From NCBI GenBank assembly GCA_045605025.1, contig JAZUPE010000056.1, positions 1 through 22,385 of the forward strand: DNA of 22,385 bases, read 5' to 3'. Below the pieces are notes generated by a model. The model was not told the origin of the DNA and did not search any database. It saw nothing but the letters and a program-made list of their open reading frames with translations. How positions within the stretch are numbered: the first letter of the stretch is position 1; each line of letters opens with the position of its first letter. Positions 1 through 6,875 of this stretch are shown here, in pieces. Origin of the DNA: SIG598 sp045605025 (GTDB taxonomy: Bacteria; Bacillota; Clostridia; Oscillospirales; Acutalibacteraceae). The position numbers were made by a program, and so were the translations under genes.

Positions 1-133
1 ATGGCTACGATCCGACTTTTGGAAGAATGCAAGAAAAAGTTGCAAGAAAAATTGCTGCGAAAAGTTCGATGAATCCCCGGAAAGCTGATAACTAAGCCAA
101 AGCGAGGGGACGAAATGACCAATATGCTACTCG
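1..133. other. Left-edge region without a recognisable gene
   Basis: No gene can be supported here. A frame open from base 1 codes for 23 residues and stops at 70-72; its lysine-rich end could be the tail of a gene lying outside the window or chance. Bases 78-99 hold a block that recurs at 297-319 (see the repeat entry). The rest is AT-rich and nothing else is seen. Confidence 0.5.
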
Positions 134-174
134 ATTTCGAGTGCTGCACCTTCGACCACTCGGACAACTCTCCA
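134..174 (-). pseudogene. tRNA-Ser(CGA) 5'-half fragment, copy A
   Basis: Read on the minus strand, this begins GGAGAGTTGTCCGAGTGG, which is the acceptor strand and D-arm of a bacterial serine tRNA. It continues to a CAGCA stem strand and the loop CTCGAAA with anticodon CGA. The match ends one base after the anticodon loop. The expected TGCTG stem strand, long variable arm, T-arm and 3' acceptor are missing, so this cannot make a tRNA. It lies 220 bp from an identical copy. Confidence 0.7.
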
Positions 175-353
175 TCTATGTTTTTGCCGTCATTTTTTCT
201 TGCTTTTTCAAACCTTTTCGAACCCCAAAAAACATTCAAATCGGGTTTGGAAAGAACTGACGGAAAGAACTGCAGAAATTATTAAATTGTGAAGCGCGGA
301 AAAGCTGATAAATAAGCCATTCCTCTCAAACGAAACTGACAGGAGTCAGGCGA

Positions 354-394
354 ATTTCGAGTGCTGCACCTTCGACCACTCGGACAACTCTCCA
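354..394 (-). pseudogene. tRNA-Ser(CGA) 5'-half fragment, copy B
   Basis: This is base-for-base identical to the 134-174 fragment over 41 bp. The sequence following it on the minus strand cannot pair with the CAGCA strand; instead a CTGAC/GTCAG hairpin follows at once. It has an upstream minus-strand promoter at 456-484 about 60 bases away, the usual arrangement of a tRNA gene. So this may be the original 5' end of a tRNA-Ser gene whose 3' half was displaced (inference). Confidence 0.7.
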
Positions 395-455
395 CATGAG
401 TTATTAAACACTGATACGGGAGAACATGATACCCGGATATCTCAGCGCACCCAAT

Positions 456-484
456 ATATTAACCTATAATACAGATTTTGTCAA
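456..484 (-). promoter_or_regulatory. Sigma70-type promoter facing the tRNA-Ser fragments
   Basis: On the minus strand: a perfect -35 TTGACA (479-484), a 17-base spacer, and -10 TAATAT (456-461). The predicted start is near 449, about 55 bases before tRNA fragment copy B. Nothing else downstream on that strand looks like a gene. Confidence 0.65.
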
Positions 485-511
485 CCTGAAAATGATCAAC
501 AGATATGTGTG

Positions 512-1090
512 TTATTCTGATCCGGTGTCAGGGATGAAGCAATCATAGTATGTATGTCGCATGAGATAAAGGAATGACTGGGACATCTCATCTACAGTAG
601 CGTGGTCGCGGCCATGAATTATCCAAATATAGACCATGCTGACAAAATTCATTGCGCAGTGAGCACACAGCATTTCGTTGGAAAGCATACGTATGCCCGT
701 GCTGGCAGTTACGCCCCAGAAGTCAACAAGTTCCAGAAGAAAAAGCTTGACTTGCTCGGTCATGATTCCGGCGAAATTATTCTGCCCGGTGATCTCAAAG
801 GCGCGCTGATAGAACTTGCGGTCATCACTGATGGAAGCAAAGACAACGTGCATAGCTTCGTCGATCATGCCGCGCTGCATCAGAACGCGAATGTTGCCGA
901 TCAGCTCGTGACGGACGATCCATTCAAGGACTTCATATTTGTCCTGAAAATGATAATAGAAAGTAGGACGGATGACGCCTGCGTGCTCGGTAATCATTCT
1001 TATGGTGATCTTCTCAAAGGGCTGATGCAGCATGATTTCCTTCATGCTTGCGGCGATGAGTTCTTTCGTGAGTTCTCTTTTCGGCTCCAT
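512..1090 (-). CDS. TetR/AcrR family transcriptional regulator
   Basis: A 192-residue protein of normal size for the family. The N-terminal helix-turn-helix is clear at about residues 25-58 (ITIRMITEHAG, then RPTFYYHFQDKYEVL). This is the DNA-binding signature of TetR regulators, close in pattern to the DhaS-like subgroup whose members begin with a similar PF.KIT.R.I segment. The rest is the helical ligand-binding and dimer domain, which shows no recognisable ligand signature. The start is set by a strong AGGAGGTGAG site just upstream. It lies 51 bases after the MntP-like gene on the same strand, so the two are probably co-transcribed and the regulator may control the pump. The ligand is unknown. 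Confidence 0.85.
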   Translation of the reverse strand: MEPKRELTKELIAASMKEIMLHQPFEKITIRMITEHAGVIRPTFYYHFQDKYEVLEWIVRHELIGNIRVLMQRGMIDEAMHVVFASISDDRKFYQRAFEITGQNNFAGIMTEQVKLFLLELVDFWGVTASTGIRMLSNEMLCAHCAMNFVSMVYIWIIHGRDHATVDEMSQSFLYLMRHTYYDCFIPDTGSE

Positions 1091-1114
1091 GTGCTCACCT
1101 CCTTTTTCTGAAAA

Positions 1115-1142
1115 AATAATACGCTGTAAATAATACTCTGTT
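1115..1142. repeat. Tandem 14-bp direct repeat between the pump and regulator genes
   Basis: Two adjacent 14-mers, AATAATACGCTGTA and AATAATACTCTGTT, match at 12 of 14 positions. They sit in the 51-base gap before the TetR-family gene. They could be a binding site or simple slippage; no function can be assigned. Confidence 0.4.
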
Positions 1143-1717
1143 TATGAAATAAAGTAACGGATCATAACGTCAACAGCAACCACGAACAGTACGGCACCGC
1201 CGATAATATACGCGTTTTTCTTAGGCTCATAACCAAGACGGTAGCCGACGTTGACGCCGGCGATTACCGCAAGAGCGGTGGTAATGACAACGCTGACGAC
1301 GCTGGTTATGATATTGGCATCCATGAAAGAAAACAGAAGTCCGGCAAACAGGGAGTCGACGCTTGTCAGCAGTGCGGAGATCCACACTTTGCGGAAGTCT
1401 ATCTCGGATCGACGCTCAAGTATTTCACTGTTTTTGTGTCCTTTGTAAATCAGATACAATCCCAGTCCGAGCATGATTACCATGGAACAGAAATTATACA
1501 GGCTTGCTGACGATTCCGCACGGTTTCGGAACATGGGAAGAAATACAAATACATTGCCAAGCGCGATAGCAAAGGTCTGAGTAGCGCAGAATATTGCGAT
1601 CATTCTTGTAAGCTTCAGTTTGTCGATTTTCTGAAGGACAGCGCCCTGACAAACAGAAACCGCGAGAACATCGAATGATATTCCGCAGCAGACCAGAATC
1701 ACTTCAAGAAAACCCAT
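1142..1717 (-). CDS. MntP-like (DUF204 family) putative metal efflux membrane protein
   Basis: A 191-residue integral membrane protein with about six hydrophobic helices. It shows the two-fold pattern of the MntP/YtaF family: an acidic residue in the first helix (SFDVLAVSV, D16) and its counterpart in the second half (SVDSLFAG, D121), with a charged loop near residues 93-110 between the halves. MntP exports Mn2+ from the cytoplasm; whether this relative does so is an inference. A GGAGG site lies directly upstream of the ATG. It is first in a likely two-gene operon with the TetR-family gene. No Mn2+-sensing yybP-ykoY riboswitch was seen upstream, so control may fall to the neighbouring regulator. 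Confidence 0.75.
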   Translation of the reverse strand: MGFLEVILVCCGISFDVLAVSVCQGAVLQKIDKLKLTRMIAIFCATQTFAIALGNVFVFLPMFRNRAESSASLYNFCSMVIMLGLGLYLIYKGHKNSEILERRSEIDFRKVWISALLTSVDSLFAGLLFSFMDANIITSVVSVVITTALAVIAGVNVGYRLGYEPKKNAYIIGGAVLFVVAVDVMIRYFIS

Positions 1718-1767
1718 AATAACCTCCGGCTAATATATAGTGAAAAATACAGTGATGAAATAATCTT

Positions 1768-1800
1768 ATCTGTAAGCGTGAAATCTCTCCATATACAGAT
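1768..1800. promoter_or_regulatory. Interrupted inverted repeat upstream of the pump gene
   Basis: Arms ATCTGTA (1768-1774) and TACAGAT (1794-1800) are perfect complements 19 bases apart, 51-83 bases upstream of the pump start and within the divergent promoter region. It could be an operator for the TetR-family protein. This is weak evidence, as 7-bp arms can arise by chance. Confidence 0.3.
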
Positions 1801-1959
1801 GAATCTGATGCGTCAGTTTATCTATACATTTTTCTGGATATTGTATCAAATGACTGACAATCCGGAAAAAATGTAGATTGGCTCTTTATGCTTCCGTGGA
1901 TAAAATAGCGGTAAGAATTCAGAGAAAAATCGCAGTGTTCGGAAAAGGAGTGAAGCGCA

Positions 1960-3138
1960 ATGACAATCACAGTAGTATGCGATGTGCTTGGTGAGGAAAA
2001 TAACGGCACCACGATTGCGGCGATGAACCTCATTCGCAGCCTTCGACGCAAAGGACACACCGTGAGGATACTGTGCCCTGATGAGGACAGGAGAGGCGAA
2101 AAGGATACATATGTGGTGCCGCAGCTGAATCTGGGACCGCTGAACGGTTATGTGCGTAAAAACGGTGTCAGCATTGCCTGTGCAGACCGGCAGGTGATCC
2201 GGAAGGCGCTCGACGGCGCAGATGCTGTACATATAATGACCCCGTTTCTGCTGAGTCACGCGGCACTGACGGAAGCAAAAAAACTGGGGTTGCCTGTGAC
2301 AGCGGGGTTCCACTGTCAGGCAGAAAACCTGACCAGCCATCTGTTTCTGATGAATTGCAGGTGGGCAAACCGGCTAGCATACAAGGTGTTTTACAAAACC
2401 GTTTTCAGCAAGGTGGACGCGATTCATTATCCAACGCAGTTCATTCGAGATGTGTTCGAAACTTCGGTCAGCGCAAAAACCAACGGGTATGTTATTTCCA
2501 ATGGAGTCAACAGTTCGTTTGTGCGCAAGCCGGCGGTTCGACCGGCAGAATTGAAAGATAAATTCATTATACTGTTTACGGGACGATATAGCAAGGAAAA
2601 ATCACATCGGGTACTGATTGATGCGGTGTCAAAGTCGAAATACGCAGATAGAATACAGCTGGTGTTCGCGGGAGATGGTCCGCTGAAGGAGAAGCTTAGC
2701 GAGTATGCCATGGAACGACTGAATGTTCAGCCGGTTTTCAGATTTTTCTCCAGACAGGAGATGATTGAAGTAATAAATTACTCCGACCTGTATGTCCACC
2801 CTGCGGAAATAGAAATCGAAGCCATAGCCTGCCTCGAGGCAATATCATGCGGTCTTGTTCCGGTTATTGCCAATTCGCCGGGGTGCGCCACAAAGCATTT
2901 TGCTCTGGGTGAAAATAACCTGTTCCGTGTCAACGATCCGGATGATCTGGCGGTAAGAATCGATTTCTGGATCGAGCATCCTGAAGAGAAAGCTCAGTGC
3001 AGCGGGAAGTATCTCGGATACACCTCGCAGTTCGAACACGAGCGCTGTATGGAGGGGATGGAAAGGATGATTCTGGAAACAGCGGGAGGTGCGGCAGTCA
3101 ATGAACCAGAGAGTGATATACTACTCAGACGAACTTAA
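1960..3138 (+). CDS. Glycosyltransferase family 4 (GT-B fold)
   Basis: A 392-residue GT4 glycosyltransferase. The N-terminal Rossmann half opens with ITVVCDVL and a TTIAAMNLIRSL helix. The C-terminal half starts with ILFTGRYSKEKS (about 204-215), has VFAGDGPLKEKL (235-246), and the retaining EX7E motif at E285-E293, followed by SCGLVPVIANSPG. In Firmicutes this pattern includes diacylglycerol glucosyltransferases and phosphatidylinositol-type mannosyltransferases that build membrane glycolipids; the exact donor and acceptor cannot be read from sequence. The end overlaps the next gene, a PlsC-like acyltransferase, which favours a lipid product (inference). An AAGGAG site precedes the ATG. No signal peptide, so it is cytoplasmic or on the inner membrane face. 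Confidence 0.85.
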   Translation: MTITVVCDVLGEENNGTTIAAMNLIRSLRRKGHTVRILCPDEDRRGEKDTYVVPQLNLGPLNGYVRKNGVSIACADRQVIRKALDGADAVHIMTPFLLSHAALTEAKKLGLPVTAGFHCQAENLTSHLFLMNCRWANRLAYKVFYKTVFSKVDAIHYPTQFIRDVFETSVSAKTNGYVISNGVNSSFVRKPAVRPAELKDKFIILFTGRYSKEKSHRVLIDAVSKSKYADRIQLVFAGDGPLKEKLSEYAMERLNVQPVFRFFSRQEMIEVINYSDLYVHPAEIEIEAIACLEAISCGLVPVIANSPGCATKHFALGENNLFRVNDPDDLAVRIDFWIEHPEEKAQCSGKYLGYTSQFEHERCMEGMERMILETAGGAAVNEPESDILLRRT

Positions 3139-3886
3139 CGATGATTTTGCGGGAACCGACATCTCCACGCGTAAAATCGACGGGGAATATGAGTATGTTC
3201 CGTCGTCGCCGCTGTGGAAAGCCGCGGCTTTTATTGTTTACCGTATTATCGCCACTCCGGTTGTGTGGTTGCTGTGCAAGCTGGTCTGCGGGCTGAAAAT
3301 CAGAAACCGTAAAGTTCTGAAAAAGCTGCGTGGCAATGGGTTCTTTATGTACGGAAACCATACCCACGGAATGGCAGATGCGTTCACCCCGACCCTTGCA
3401 GCATTTCCGAGGCGGACACATATTATCGTAAATCCTGATGCGGTATCCATAAAAGGGCTCGGCACTGTTGTATCCATGCTTGGGGCGATCCCGCTGCCGT
3501 CAACTCTTAGTGCTATGAAGGCGTTCCGCAGAGCGATAGATTATCACTGTGAACAGGGAAGGGCGATCGCAATATATCCTGAGGCGCACATCTGGCCTTA
3601 TTATACTGGAATAAGGGATTTCCCTGCGGCTTCCTTTGAGTATCCGGTCAGACTGGGTGCGCCGTGTGTAGCTTTTGCCGCGACTTATCGCGCAAGAAGA
3701 ATATTCAAACGACTGCCGCCGCTGATGACACTTACTCTCAGCGAACCGTTCTATCCGGACAAGTCGCTTGCGGACAGAGAGGCAAAGCAGAAGCTGAGAG
3801 ATGAAGTGTATGAATTCATGAGGAAAACGGTCTGCACAGATGACAACTATGAATATGTCAGATATGTGCGCAAGCAGGATAAGTGA
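3101..3886 (+). CDS. PlsC-like 1-acylglycerol-3-phosphate acyltransferase family protein
   Basis: A 261-residue acyltransferase. The PlsC motif I region is GNHTHGMAD (residues 85-93), motif III is IYPEAHIWPYY (158-168), and a P-rich block follows near GAPCVAFA. A hydrophobic segment at about 40-63 likely places it on the membrane. The family acylates lysophosphatidate or related lysolipids. The ATG at 3101 is chosen because GGGAGG (3084-3089) lies 11 bases upstream; the GTG at 3089 would sit on top of that site. The gene begins inside the glycosyltransferase gene, a 38-base overlap, so the two are translationally coupled. Motif I carries one residue more than the usual HX4D (H87 to D93), as in a Clostridia subgroup with an NHTxxxxD form. 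Confidence 0.75.
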   Translation: MNQRVIYYSDELNDDFAGTDISTRKIDGEYEYVPSSPLWKAAAFIVYRIIATPVVWLLCKLVCGLKIRNRKVLKKLRGNGFFMYGNHTHGMADAFTPTLAAFPRRTHIIVNPDAVSIKGLGTVVSMLGAIPLPSTLSAMKAFRRAIDYHCEQGRAIAIYPEAHIWPYYTGIRDFPAASFEYPVRLGAPCVAFAATYRARRIFKRLPPLMTLTLSEPFYPDKSLADREAKQKLRDEVYEFMRKTVCTDDNYEYVRYVRKQDK

Positions 3887-3906
3887 AAAAACAGAAATAA
3901 TAGGTG

Positions 3907-3953
3907 CCCGCGTGTACAGCAGATCAATTGCTGAATGCGCGGGTTGTTATTTG
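3907..3953 (+). terminator. Hairpin terminator candidate after the acyltransferase
   Basis: CCCGCG (3907-3912) pairs with CGCGGG (3938-3943), and an inner CAGCA/TGCTG stem lies between. A T-rich tail follows. It sits 20 bases after the acyltransferase stop. Confidence 0.6.
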
Positions 3954-3966
3954 CGTAAAAGGTGGT

Positions 3967-3990
3967 AGATGATTTTTATCATCTGTTTTT
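3967..3990 (+). terminator. Rho-independent terminator
   Basis: AGATGAT (3967-3973) pairs perfectly with ATCATCT (3978-3984) across a TTTT loop, then G and five T. It is a second terminator in tandem with the previous hairpin, isolating the lipid genes from the kinase cluster. Confidence 0.65.
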
Positions 3991-4036
3991 CATCCTTTAG
4001 AATATAGCACGTAAATGAGTTGTTCTTGTTGTGTGA

Positions 4037-4064
4037 TTGATAAGATAATTATTTATGGTATAAT
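4037..4064 (+). promoter_or_regulatory. Promoter of the membrane kinase gene
   Basis: -35 TTGATA (4037-4042), 16-base spacer, consensus -10 TATAAT (4059-4064). The predicted start is near 4071, giving a leader of about 25 bases that contains AAGGAG at 4083-4088 before the ATG at 4096. Confidence 0.75.
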
Positions 4065-4095
4065 TCTTTCGTAATAAAGAACAAGGAGAAAAATC

Positions 4096-6027
4096 ATGAA
4101 TCTTAACTGGTTGATTGATGAGGAAGAAAAACTTGGTTTCGACGATGTGAATGCGATTCGGGATTCAGGGATAAGGTCCTTTCTTGATGAATGGGTGGTT
4201 ACCGGTCTGCTGGGCAGGGGATCTTTTGGTAATGTGTATCAGATTGTAAAGCCGCAGGAAGGTCTGTCCGCTCAATACTGCGCGCTGAAAATCTGTCAGG
4301 TGGTCAATGATGAGGACGCGGAGATAAGAACTCAGGAAATCGAAACGCAGAAGCTGCTGGACGGTCACACCAACGCCGTGCAGATCGAGGATTTTGCGCT
4401 TATTTCCCGTGAGCCGCCCAGAGTGTCGTACCTGCTTATCCGCATGGAACTGCTCAGACCGCTGCCGGAAGACGGCCTCAGCGAAAGGGAAACCATCCGT
4501 ATGGGTATCGACATCTGCAGGGTGCTGGAAAAGTGCGCGTCGATGGAGCCGAAGCTGATTCACTGTGACATCAAACCCGCTAATATTCTCATGACTGCCG
4601 ACGGGCGTTACAAACTGGGCGATTTCGGTACGGCAAAGACCCTGCAGGCGACTATGACATACACCGGCAACAGAGGTACGCCTCTGTATATGGCTCCGGA
4701 AGTAGCGTCATACACCGGATATGACAGCCGGTGCGATATCTTTTCGCTGGGATACGCGATGCTGACCATGCTCAACGGCGGAAAGCATCCGTATCAGGAC
4801 GCGGGAGAGCGTACTGATATTCTCAGAGAGATGTACACTTCCAGAAAACTGCCCCACATCAAGGGTGTCAGTTACGGACTGATGAAGATAATCAGAAAAA
4901 TGATTGCTCCGAACCTGAGTGTGCGCTATTCACGTGCCAGTGCTGTCAGACGCGATCTGGAACAGTATGTCCGCAAACAGGAGGAGGCCGAGCGGTCGGC
5001 TGTGCTTGAAGCGGAGCGTCAGGCTGATCTTGCCAGAAAGAAAGGCAAAACAGAAAGAGAAAAGGATATCAGAACGGCAGAAGACACGCTGAAGCGGGCT
5101 CAGAGCAATCTGGATACCGCGAGAAACAGAAACGGCGTGCGTTCCGACAGGCTCACAGAGCTTGAAAACGAGGCAGACAAAGCATCGCGCGTGCTACGGT
5201 ACGTAGTGGACGGAGAAACCTATCAGGCTGCGATAAAAAAAGTTGCCAACGGTTCCGGAAAGAACGGTTGGCTGCGGCTTGCCGTAAGCCCGAAAAAGTA
5301 TCTGATTGCAGGTGTGGCAATACTTGCTGTTATCTGCGCTGCGAGTCTGATCCTTTTCCCTTCAGAAGGTTCAGCGAAAAATCCGGAAAATACAGGGCCT
5401 CTGTCGGCAGTGATTTCGGAGGAAGAAGCCACCACAGGACTGATCTACGGAATGAGTGAGGATGGAACAGGCGTTGTGGTTACCGGTTACGACAATAGCT
5501 ACGGTGATCTGTTTGAGCTGAAAGTGCCTGGAGAATATGACGGCGCTCCGGTTGTTGGTATTGAAGCAGACGCGTTCTATGATTTCCGGCAGCTGCGCAG
5601 TGTGATCATCTCTGACGGAGTGGTTAAAATCGGAGATAACGCGTTCTACGGATGCAGTTCGATGGAGAAGCTGGTGCTTCCGGATACCCTGAAGAGTATA
5701 GGATATTGCGCGTTCTATAATTGTGATTCTCTTGAAAAGATTACTGTTCCGGGAAGTATGGAATATATCGGCAACGTTTGCTTTGGATATTGCGATGTTT
5801 TAAGGCAGGTGGAACTGTCGGAAGGTATAAATGCGATAGAGATCAGCTTTGTTATGGGGTGCGATTCGCTTAAAGAACTGGTGATCCCTGACAGTGTGAA
5901 GTGGATATTCAACAGCTTGCTCGATGGCCACCGAATAGAAAATATTACATTTTGCGCACCAAATCCACCTGAGTACTACGGCATTGACATTGAAGCAGAG
6001 AAGTGCGGCTGGGTTATTATCGACTGA
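4096..6027 (+). CDS. Membrane Ser/Thr protein kinase with LRR_5 (BspA-like) ectodomain
   Basis: A 643-residue bacterial Hanks-type kinase with all catalytic motifs. These are the Gly loop GRGSFGNV (40-47), the ATP lysine in ALK (K65), HCDIKPAN (156-163, C replacing R of HRD), DFG (176-178), and GTPLYMAPE (194-202). A charged coiled-coil-like stretch at about 290-365 joins the kinase to one membrane helix (about 403-421). Outside the membrane, residues about 480-620 form LRR_5 repeats with the recurring pattern LVLPDTLKSIGYCAFYNC. Related Gram-positive kinases such as PknB/PrkC usually carry PASTA repeats; none are present. It should phosphorylate cytoplasmic proteins in response to something met by the repeats (inference). 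A PP2C phosphatase and a second kinase lie downstream. Confidence 0.9.
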   Translation: MNLNWLIDEEEKLGFDDVNAIRDSGIRSFLDEWVVTGLLGRGSFGNVYQIVKPQEGLSAQYCALKICQVVNDEDAEIRTQEIETQKLLDGHTNAVQIEDFALISREPPRVSYLLIRMELLRPLPEDGLSERETIRMGIDICRVLEKCASMEPKLIHCDIKPANILMTADGRYKLGDFGTAKTLQATMTYTGNRGTPLYMAPEVASYTGYDSRCDIFSLGYAMLTMLNGGKHPYQDAGERTDILREMYTSRKLPHIKGVSYGLMKIIRKMIAPNLSVRYSRASAVRRDLEQYVRKQEEAERSAVLEAERQADLARKKGKTEREKDIRTAEDTLKRAQSNLDTARNRNGVRSDRLTELENEADKASRVLRYVVDGETYQAAIKKVANGSGKNGWLRLAVSPKKYLIAGVAILAVICAASLILFPSEGSAKNPENTGPLSAVISEEEATTGLIYGMSEDGTGVVVTGYDNSYGDLFELKVPGEYDGAPVVGIEADAFYDFRQLRSVIISDGVVKIGDNAFYGCSSMEKLVLPDTLKSIGYCAFYNCDSLEKITVPGSMEYIGNVCFGYCDVLRQVELSEGINAIEISFVMGCDSLKELVIPDSVKWIFNSLLDGHRIENITFCAPNPPEYYGIDIEAEKCGWVIID

Positions 6028-6051
6028 GCATCTGCATATGCAAAAAACATT

Positions 6052-6088
6052 CACCGGTCCGTTTGATGTCGGATCGGTGGAGTTTTTT
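6052..6088 (+). terminator. Rho-independent terminator after the membrane kinase
   Basis: CACCGGTCCG (6052-6061) pairs with CGGATCGGTG (6070-6079), with one G-T pair, across an eight-base loop. It is followed by GAG and six T. It ends the kinase transcript 25 bases after the stop. Confidence 0.85.
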
Positions 6089-6139
6089 GTACGATAGGGG
6101 AGAACATTTCTCTTTACTGATGATGCATAACAGTAATCA

Positions 6140-6181
6140 CAGCAAATCCGGTAGACAAAAAAACGTCTACCGGATTTGCTG
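6140..6181. repeat. Perfect 17-bp inverted repeat with an A-rich loop
   Basis: CAGCAAATCCGGTAGAC (6140-6156) is the exact reverse complement of 6165-6181, separated by seven A and one C. The 3' flank (TTGTATC on the plus strand) is only mildly T-rich, so it is not a textbook terminator although it may act as a second one. It lies between the kinase terminator and the small membrane protein. Confidence 0.8.
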
Positions 6182-6239
6182 TTGTATCATGTGGCTGTAA
6201 GAAAAAAGCAACGCGTTATCAGCGAAAGGAGAATAAATC

Positions 6240-6620
6240 ATGACGTTTATCACCATTATTGTCCCCGCAATCATTGCAGCAGCCGGCCTTTATTTCATTG
6301 TCAATTTTTCGGGAACCGGAGGAAATGACAATATTAACAGAAGCGTATGCCTTTCTATCGGTTCGGTGCTTCTGGCTGCGGGGTTATACTTTGAGTTTCT
6401 GGTCTCGCCGATGTCGTCTGCGGAAATAATCCTGCGTGTGGTCGTTCTGCTCACCGCGGTCGGTGTGGTGCTCGCTTCAGAAATCGCCAAGGGAATTGAA
6501 GCGAGCTGCGGTACTTACAGCACAGGTGATGTGTGCGCTGCGATCTACAGCGTAAAAGCAGCGAGAACAGCCTGCTTTGTAATGACTCTGGTGATTTCTT
6601 CGATTGCGGCTGCAACCTGA
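6240..6620 (+). CDS. Small four-helix membrane protein of unknown function
   Basis: A 126-residue protein I do not recognise. It has about four hydrophobic segments, at residues 2-21, 35-55, 60-80 and 107-126, linked by short loops (TGGNDNINR, then KGIEASCGTYSTGD). There is no catalytic motif. A GAAAGGAGAATAAATC leader gives a good ribosome binding site, and the codon use resembles the neighbours, so it is a real gene. It sits between the membrane kinase and the PP2C phosphatase, all on the plus strand. It could be a partner or target of that signalling set, but nothing in the sequence proves this. Confidence 0.7.
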   Translation: MTFITIIVPAIIAAAGLYFIVNFSGTGGNDNINRSVCLSIGSVLLAAGLYFEFLVSPMSSAEIILRVVVLLTAVGVVLASEIAKGIEASCGTYSTGDVCAAIYSVKAARTACFVMTLVISSIAAAT

Positions 6621-6829
6621 TTCAGAAGGATATGATACCAATGGTTTTGGGACGTAGAGGACCGAAGGTTTCATGTGAGTTCAATAATCGATGTGATTGT
6701 GCAGAAAACATTTACTGGGAATCAAAGCCGGTAGATGAAACGAAAGCCTGATATGCAGGCGGGTATAATACCATATGAGCGAACATGCGTGTTTGCTGCC
6801 TGATTGAAAGGATAAAAACTCTGGTTAGC

Positions 6830-6858
6830 TTGAAAACAGGCAGAACTACTGATAAAAT
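6830..6858 (+). promoter_or_regulatory. Promoter of the phosphatase gene
   Basis: -35 TTGAAA (6830-6835), 17-base spacer, -10 TAAAAT (6853-6858). The start would be near 6865, only about 10-25 bases before the possible start codons of the phosphatase, so the transcript has a very short leader. The remainder of the 6621-6829 gap shows no gene. Confidence 0.6.
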
Positions 6859-6875
6859 ATTACTAATTAGCTGAA

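Larger units (their letters stand above)
78..394 (-). repeat. Two-copy direct repeat unit of about 98 bp, period about 220 bp
   Basis: Copy A spans 78-174 and copy B 297-394. Each unit has two conserved blocks around a variable middle. The first block is a 22/23-bp stretch containing AAGCTGATAA and TAAGCCA (78-99 and 297-319). The second is an identical 41-bp stretch (134-174 and 354-394) that, read on the minus strand, is the 5' half of a tRNA-Ser. The middle is unrelated between copies, but in both it can fold into a small hairpin just after the tRNA part. The spacing of 220 bp and the intact 41-bp identity suggest duplicated ends of an integrating element family (inference). Confidence 0.75.

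Noticed and set aside
187..266. Loose nested inverted repeat (CCGTCA/TGACGG, CAAACC/GGTTTG) between the tRNA fragments
   Set aside because: Arms are only six bases with long unpaired stretches in AT-rich DNA; chance is likely.
134..394. Intact tRNA-Ser gene
   Set aside because: Neither copy is followed by the complementary anticodon strand, variable arm, T-arm or 3' acceptor, so no cloverleaf can form.
602..1111. Long plus-strand open frame opposite the TetR-family gene
   Set aside because: It lies wholly antisense to a gene with clear HTH motifs and a strong ribosome site, and its own translation has no recognisable pattern.
1718..1959. Mn2+ riboswitch (yybP-ykoY) upstream of the pump
   Set aside because: The conserved loop sequences of that class were not found on the minus strand of this gap.
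6764..6769. Consensus TATAAT before the phosphatase gene
   Set aside because: No usable -35 lies 16-18 bases upstream, and a better promoter is found at 6830-6858.
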